DNA from: Psychrilyobacter piezotolerans
GTDB taxonomy: Bacteria > Fusobacteriota > Fusobacteriia > Fusobacteriales > Fusobacteriaceae
Direction of reading: 5' to 3'
Assembly (NCBI RefSeq): GCF_003391055.1
Contig: NZ_QUAJ01000016.1
Span: forward strand, 1 to 64,000
DNA: 64,000 nucleotides
Part shown: positions 61,342 through 64,000 of the stretch, in pieces
Numbering within the stretch: the first letter of the stretch is position 1
How the letters are laid out: each line of letters begins with the position of its first letter
The notes under the pieces: generated by a model
Databases searched by the model: none
What the model saw: only the letters and a program-made list of their open reading frames with translations
What the model was told of the DNA's origin: nothing
Position numbers and translations under genes: made by a program

Positions 61342-61995
61342 TTAATACTTAGTTGGATTTGCAGCTACATACTTAACCGCATCTGCAAAAGTTTCACAAG
61401 CTGCTTTGCATGCTGATTGACTCCCAGTTAATAAAGCACCACCAAAGTTTGTTTCAGATGGTGGTCCAAAAAATGCAACCATCTCTACATCTGCAGCTTT
61501 CATCGCTGTATCTAAAGCATACATTGCTTCTATAGGAGGAGCTATTAAATAAGCTAGGGCTTCCCCTTCTTTTATACCTGAGCTTTCTGATAGATATGTT
61601 CCTGTTCTTGAAATACAGTGTGCATAATAAGCTATAGAATCATCTTCATTAGCACTATAAAAACATGCTTCATTTTCTATAAAATCAACTATCGAGTCTA
61701 ATCCACTCTTTACTTCAGCAGGGCTTGGTCCTGCTATTATTCCAATAACTTCTCCTGCTAATTTACTGTTTGCATTTGCTGCTCCACCATAGAATGATTT
61801 TCCATAAACAACTTCTACTTCTGCCATTTTAGTAGCAGCATCAAGCGCTGTATAAGTTACATCATCACAATCTGCAGTAACAATTCCAATACTTTTATAC
61901 CCATTTGGTAATTTTAATTCCTTTGCCATCTTATCATCAACATTTGGTATAACTTTTACTCCTAATACTTTTGCTCTCAACTGATCATTAATCAT
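61342..61995 (-). CDS. eutL: Trimeric shell protein EutL
   Basis: A 217-residue circularly permuted double-BMC protein whose trimers have a gated pore. It matches EutL from NDQLRAKVLGVKVIPNVDDK through AGPSPAEVKSGLDSIVDFIE and FFGPPSETNFGGALLTGSQS to YVAANPTKY. Two cysteines lie in ENEACFYSANEDDS and YYAHCISRTG. EutL is a minor facet component probably used for larger cofactors. Thirteen bases separate it from eutC. Confidence 0.96.
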   Translation of the reverse strand: MINDQLRAKVLGVKVIPNVDDKMAKELKLPNGYKSIGIVTADCDDVTYTALDAATKMAEVEVVYGKSFYGGAANANSKLAGEVIGIIAGPSPAEVKSGLDSIVDFIENEACFYSANEDDSIAYYAHCISRTGTYLSESSGIKEGEALAYLIAPPIEAMYALDTAMKAADVEMVAFFGPPSETNFGGALLTGSQSACKAACETFADAVKYVAANPTKY

Positions 61996-62008
61996 TATTT
62001 TCCCTCCA

Positions 62009-62884
62009 CTAAAGTTTTAAATCTTGTCCACTAGCCTTAGCTTCCAAACTTTGTTTTATAATATGTGCTATATGTGCGCCAGCTTCCGCAGCAGATGTTC
62101 CATTTCTATGAATATTTGAAACTACTGTTCTTTTAGCTTCTGGAATCCCTATATAGCCTTTATACGTAATATATGCACTCATACTTTCTGAAGTTGCCAA
62201 TCCTGGTCTTTCTCCGATCAATACACATGTTAATTCTGCATCCACAACCTCTGAAACTTCATCTGCTGCACCGACTCTACCATATTTTACAAAAAATGGA
62301 GTCCCTGTTTCTATCCCATAAGATTTTAATCCATTTAATAACGATGGTAGAGTGTCCTCAATATTTGCTTCTATAGCAGTTGAGCTTAGACCATCTGAAA
62401 TATAAACTTGTACTTTAGGTGATTTTTTACATTTTTCTTTAATTTCTTGAACTCCTGTTTCAGAAATCCTTCTTCCTAGATCAGGTCTAGTAAGATATTC
62501 ATCTTTATTCTCACATCTTGTTTCTACTTTAAATAAATTATTTCTTTTTAAAAATTCTTCAGATACATCACTAAATACTGCATCTATCGCAGCAGCATGG
62601 TCTGCTTTAAATCTCAATGAAGTACTAGTAAGATATCTACTTCCAGCTCTAGACACTCCTACTCTTGCAGGTGTCTTTTGTTTATATTTTAAAAATTCTT
62701 CCTTATTATGGAATTCTTTTAATTCACATATATCTTTAATTTCTTTCACTGTTATGTCTTCTAACTCTTTATTGCATAATTTTTCTGATTTTTCTTCCAC
62801 TAATTGATTTTCTATTTTTGTTTCAGACCCCATTTGTTCTAAAACTTTAGAAATTATGCTTTTAAGTTCTTTTTCTGATACCAT
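62009..62884 (-). CDS. eutC: Ethanolamine ammonia-lyase small subunit
   Basis: A 291-residue subunit of the adenosylcobalamin-dependent enzyme. The first about 75 residues are charged and helical, probably the shell-targeting part (LKSIISKVLEQMG at the start). The core has KTPARVGVSRAGSRYLTST, VYISDGLSSTAIEAN and CVLIGERPGLATSESMSAY. It binds the nucleotide end of the cofactor with EutB. GAGGAGG precedes the ATG. Confidence 0.96.
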   Translation of the reverse strand: MVSEKELKSIISKVLEQMGSETKIENQLVEEKSEKLCNKELEDITVKEIKDICELKEFHNKEEFLKYKQKTPARVGVSRAGSRYLTSTSLRFKADHAAAIDAVFSDVSEEFLKRNNLFKVETRCENKDEYLTRPDLGRRISETGVQEIKEKCKKSPKVQVYISDGLSSTAIEANIEDTLPSLLNGLKSYGIETGTPFFVKYGRVGAADEVSEVVDAELTCVLIGERPGLATSESMSAYITYKGYIGIPEAKRTVVSNIHRNGTSAAEAGAHIAHIIKQSLEAKASGQDLKL

Positions 62885-62896
62885 TTTTTCCTCCTC

Positions 62897-64000
62897 TTAT
62901 AAAAAAATTGATCCGTCTCCTGATTTTTTTGTAAATTTCCCATCCTTTCTAATTCCCATCTCTTCAAGCCATAAAGAAAATTCATTAATTGGATTTTTAT
63001 TTAATGTTTCTCTTACTGTTTGTATGTCATGGTATCCTGTTGTTTGATAGTTAAGCATAATATCATCTCCAACGGGTACTCCCATAAAGAAATTACATCC
63101 TGCTGCTCCCAACAATATTGCTAAGTTTTCTATATCATTTTGATCTGCTTTCATATGATTTGTGTAACAAACATCTACTCCCATCGAAAGTCCATGTAAT
63201 TTACCCATAAAATGATCTTCTAATCCTGCTCTTGTTACTTGTTTACTGTCGTATAGATATTCTGGTCCTATAAAACCTACTACTGTATTTACAATGAAAG
63301 GGTCATATCTTTTAGCGAACCCATAACATCTTGCTTCCATCGTTAGTTGATCCACGCCATGATGTGCATCTGATGAAAGTTCAGATCCTTGTCCTGTCTC
63401 AAAATACATTACATTTGGTCCAGCTGCAGTCCCTTCCCTCAATGCTAAATTTTTAGCTTCTTCTATCATTTTCGCATTTATACCAAAAGCTTCATTTCCT
63501 TTTTCAGACCCTGCTATACTTTGAAATATTAAATCTGTTGGTGCTCCTCTTTTTATTGCTTCCATTTGTGTTGTAACATGAGCAAGTACACAAATTTGTG
63601 TTGGTATTTTCCATTTTCTTTTTATTTCATCAAATCTTTCTAATACTCTAATTACACTATCAACCGTATCATCTACAGGATTAAGTCCTATTACAGCATC
63701 TCCAACTCCATAACTTAATCCTTCTAAAAGGGAGATCATAATTCCATCGGGATCATCTGTTGTATGATTTGGTTGTAATCTTGCTGCAAGTACTGTTTCT
63801 CCTCCAATAGTAGTGTTGCAATGTTTAGTCACGACTATCTTTTTAGCTGTTTGTATTAAGTCTAAATTTGACATTAACTTAGTTACAGCTGCTATCATTT
63901 CTGAGGTAAGACCTCTTCTAATCCACTTAATATCATTTCCTTTTACTTCTGTACTCAATAACCACTCTCTTAAATCTTTAACAGTCCATTCTTTTATTTC
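62897..64000 (-). CDS. eutB: Ethanolamine ammonia-lyase large subunit (partial, start beyond the window)
   Basis: The last 367 residues of a protein that is usually about 453 long. The frame stays open to the window edge, and the edge bases encode an EIKEWTVKDLREWLLSTE stretch that matches EutB before the usual 'RKGLTSE' segment, so no start lies inside. It holds the TIM-barrel active site: HCNTTIGG, RLQPNHTTDDPDG, CVLAHVTTQ and YFETGQGSELS, with VGFIGPEYLYDSKQV later. It splits ethanolamine to acetaldehyde and ammonia. The rest of the operon must begin upstream, off the right end. Confidence 0.98.
   Translation of the reverse strand, partial: EIKEWTVKDLREWLLSTEVKGNDIKWIRRGLTSEMIAAVTKLMSNLDLIQTAKKIVVTKHCNTTIGGETVLAARLQPNHTTDDPDGIMISLLEGLSYGVGDAVIGLNPVDDTVDSVIRVLERFDEIKRKWKIPTQICVLAHVTTQMEAIKRGAPTDLIFQSIAGSEKGNEAFGINAKMIEEAKNLALREGTAAGPNVMYFETGQGSELSSDAHHGVDQLTMEARCYGFAKRYDPFIVNTVVGFIGPEYLYDSKQVTRAGLEDHFMGKLHGLSMGVDVCYTNHMKADQNDIENLAILLGAAGCNFFMGVPVGDDIMLNYQTTGYHDIQTVRETLNKNPINEFSLWLEEMGIRKDGKFTKKSGDGSIFL

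Noticed and set aside
63956-63958. TTG as the start of eutB, giving a 353-residue protein
   Set aside because: The frame continues to the window edge and the edge residues match EutB upstream of this point, so the gene is cut by the window and not short.

Overview
The window is AT-rich (low GC), with compact operons, strong GGAGG-type ribosome binding sites and Gram-negative traits: an outer-membrane beta-barrel protein, lipoproteins, and an FtsX/EnvC divisome module. The gene set (hrcA-grpE-dnaK/dnaJ, PPDK, polyamine synthesis and uptake, ethanolamine microcompartment, a tmRNA tag reading GNENYAIAA) fits an anaerobic member of the Fusobacteriota, probably an Ilyobacter/Propionigenium/Psychrilyobacter-like organism. 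That placement is an inference from gene content and protein style, not from a search.

Layout. 1-8.2 kb (minus): a CIRCE-controlled heat-shock operon hrcA-grpE-dnaK, then a GNAT protein, an aldose-epimerase-like protein, dnaJ, yajC and an unusual lipoprotein. 8.3-10.4 kb (minus): FAH-family enzyme and an AI-2E-type permease. 10.4-17.4 kb (plus): a 57-residue gene behind a long palindrome, PPDK with a duplicated N-terminus, a UPF0324 permease, and an EIIA-CBS protein next to an NhaD/ArsB-type permease. 17.4-25.9 kb: the complete arginine-to-spermidine pathway (speA-speD-speE-speB) and the spermidine/putrescine importer potABCD, both behind near-identical promoter/operator blocks, with a divergent XRE-cupin regulator. 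25.9-32.5 kb (minus): M20 amidohydrolase, S13 and S66 cell-wall peptidases, topoisomerase III, plus a candidate plus-strand sRNA.

32.7-43.4 kb (plus): an ftsE-ftsX-envC operon in which FtsE has lost its ATPase motifs, nadK, recN, a Xer-like recombinase lacking two catalytic residues, era, and a metallophosphoesterase/ParB-like/HAD cluster. 43.4-50.4 kb (minus): a catabolic operon (enolase-superfamily dehydratase, BCCT transporter, two-part UxaA-type hydro-lyase) preceded by a clear sigma-54 promoter and two copies of an 18-bp palindrome, followed upstream by the genes for its likely activator and sigma-54 itself. 50.6-53.2 kb: an outer-membrane protein, a 1-kb gene-free stretch full of dispersed repeats, smpB and tmRNA.

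53.3-64 kb (minus): an ethanolamine-utilisation microcompartment operon running in from beyond the window end: eutB (partial), eutC, eutL, a tailed BMC-H protein, eutM, a PduT-like double-BMC protein with an Fe-S-type cysteine, eutE, eutT, a PduL-type eutD, a small conserved Eut protein, eutN, an EutQ-N-like protein, eutH, eutQ and an alcohol dehydrogenase. Together these take up ethanolamine, split it to ammonia and acetaldehyde, and turn acetaldehyde into acetyl-CoA, acetyl-phosphate and ethanol inside a protein shell.

The strongest leads are the ATPase-dead FtsE beside FtsX/EnvC, the self-contained sigma-54 circuit, the shared polyamine operator, the PPDK N-terminal duplication that also copied its ribosome binding site, and the Fe-S-type shell protein in a eut operon.
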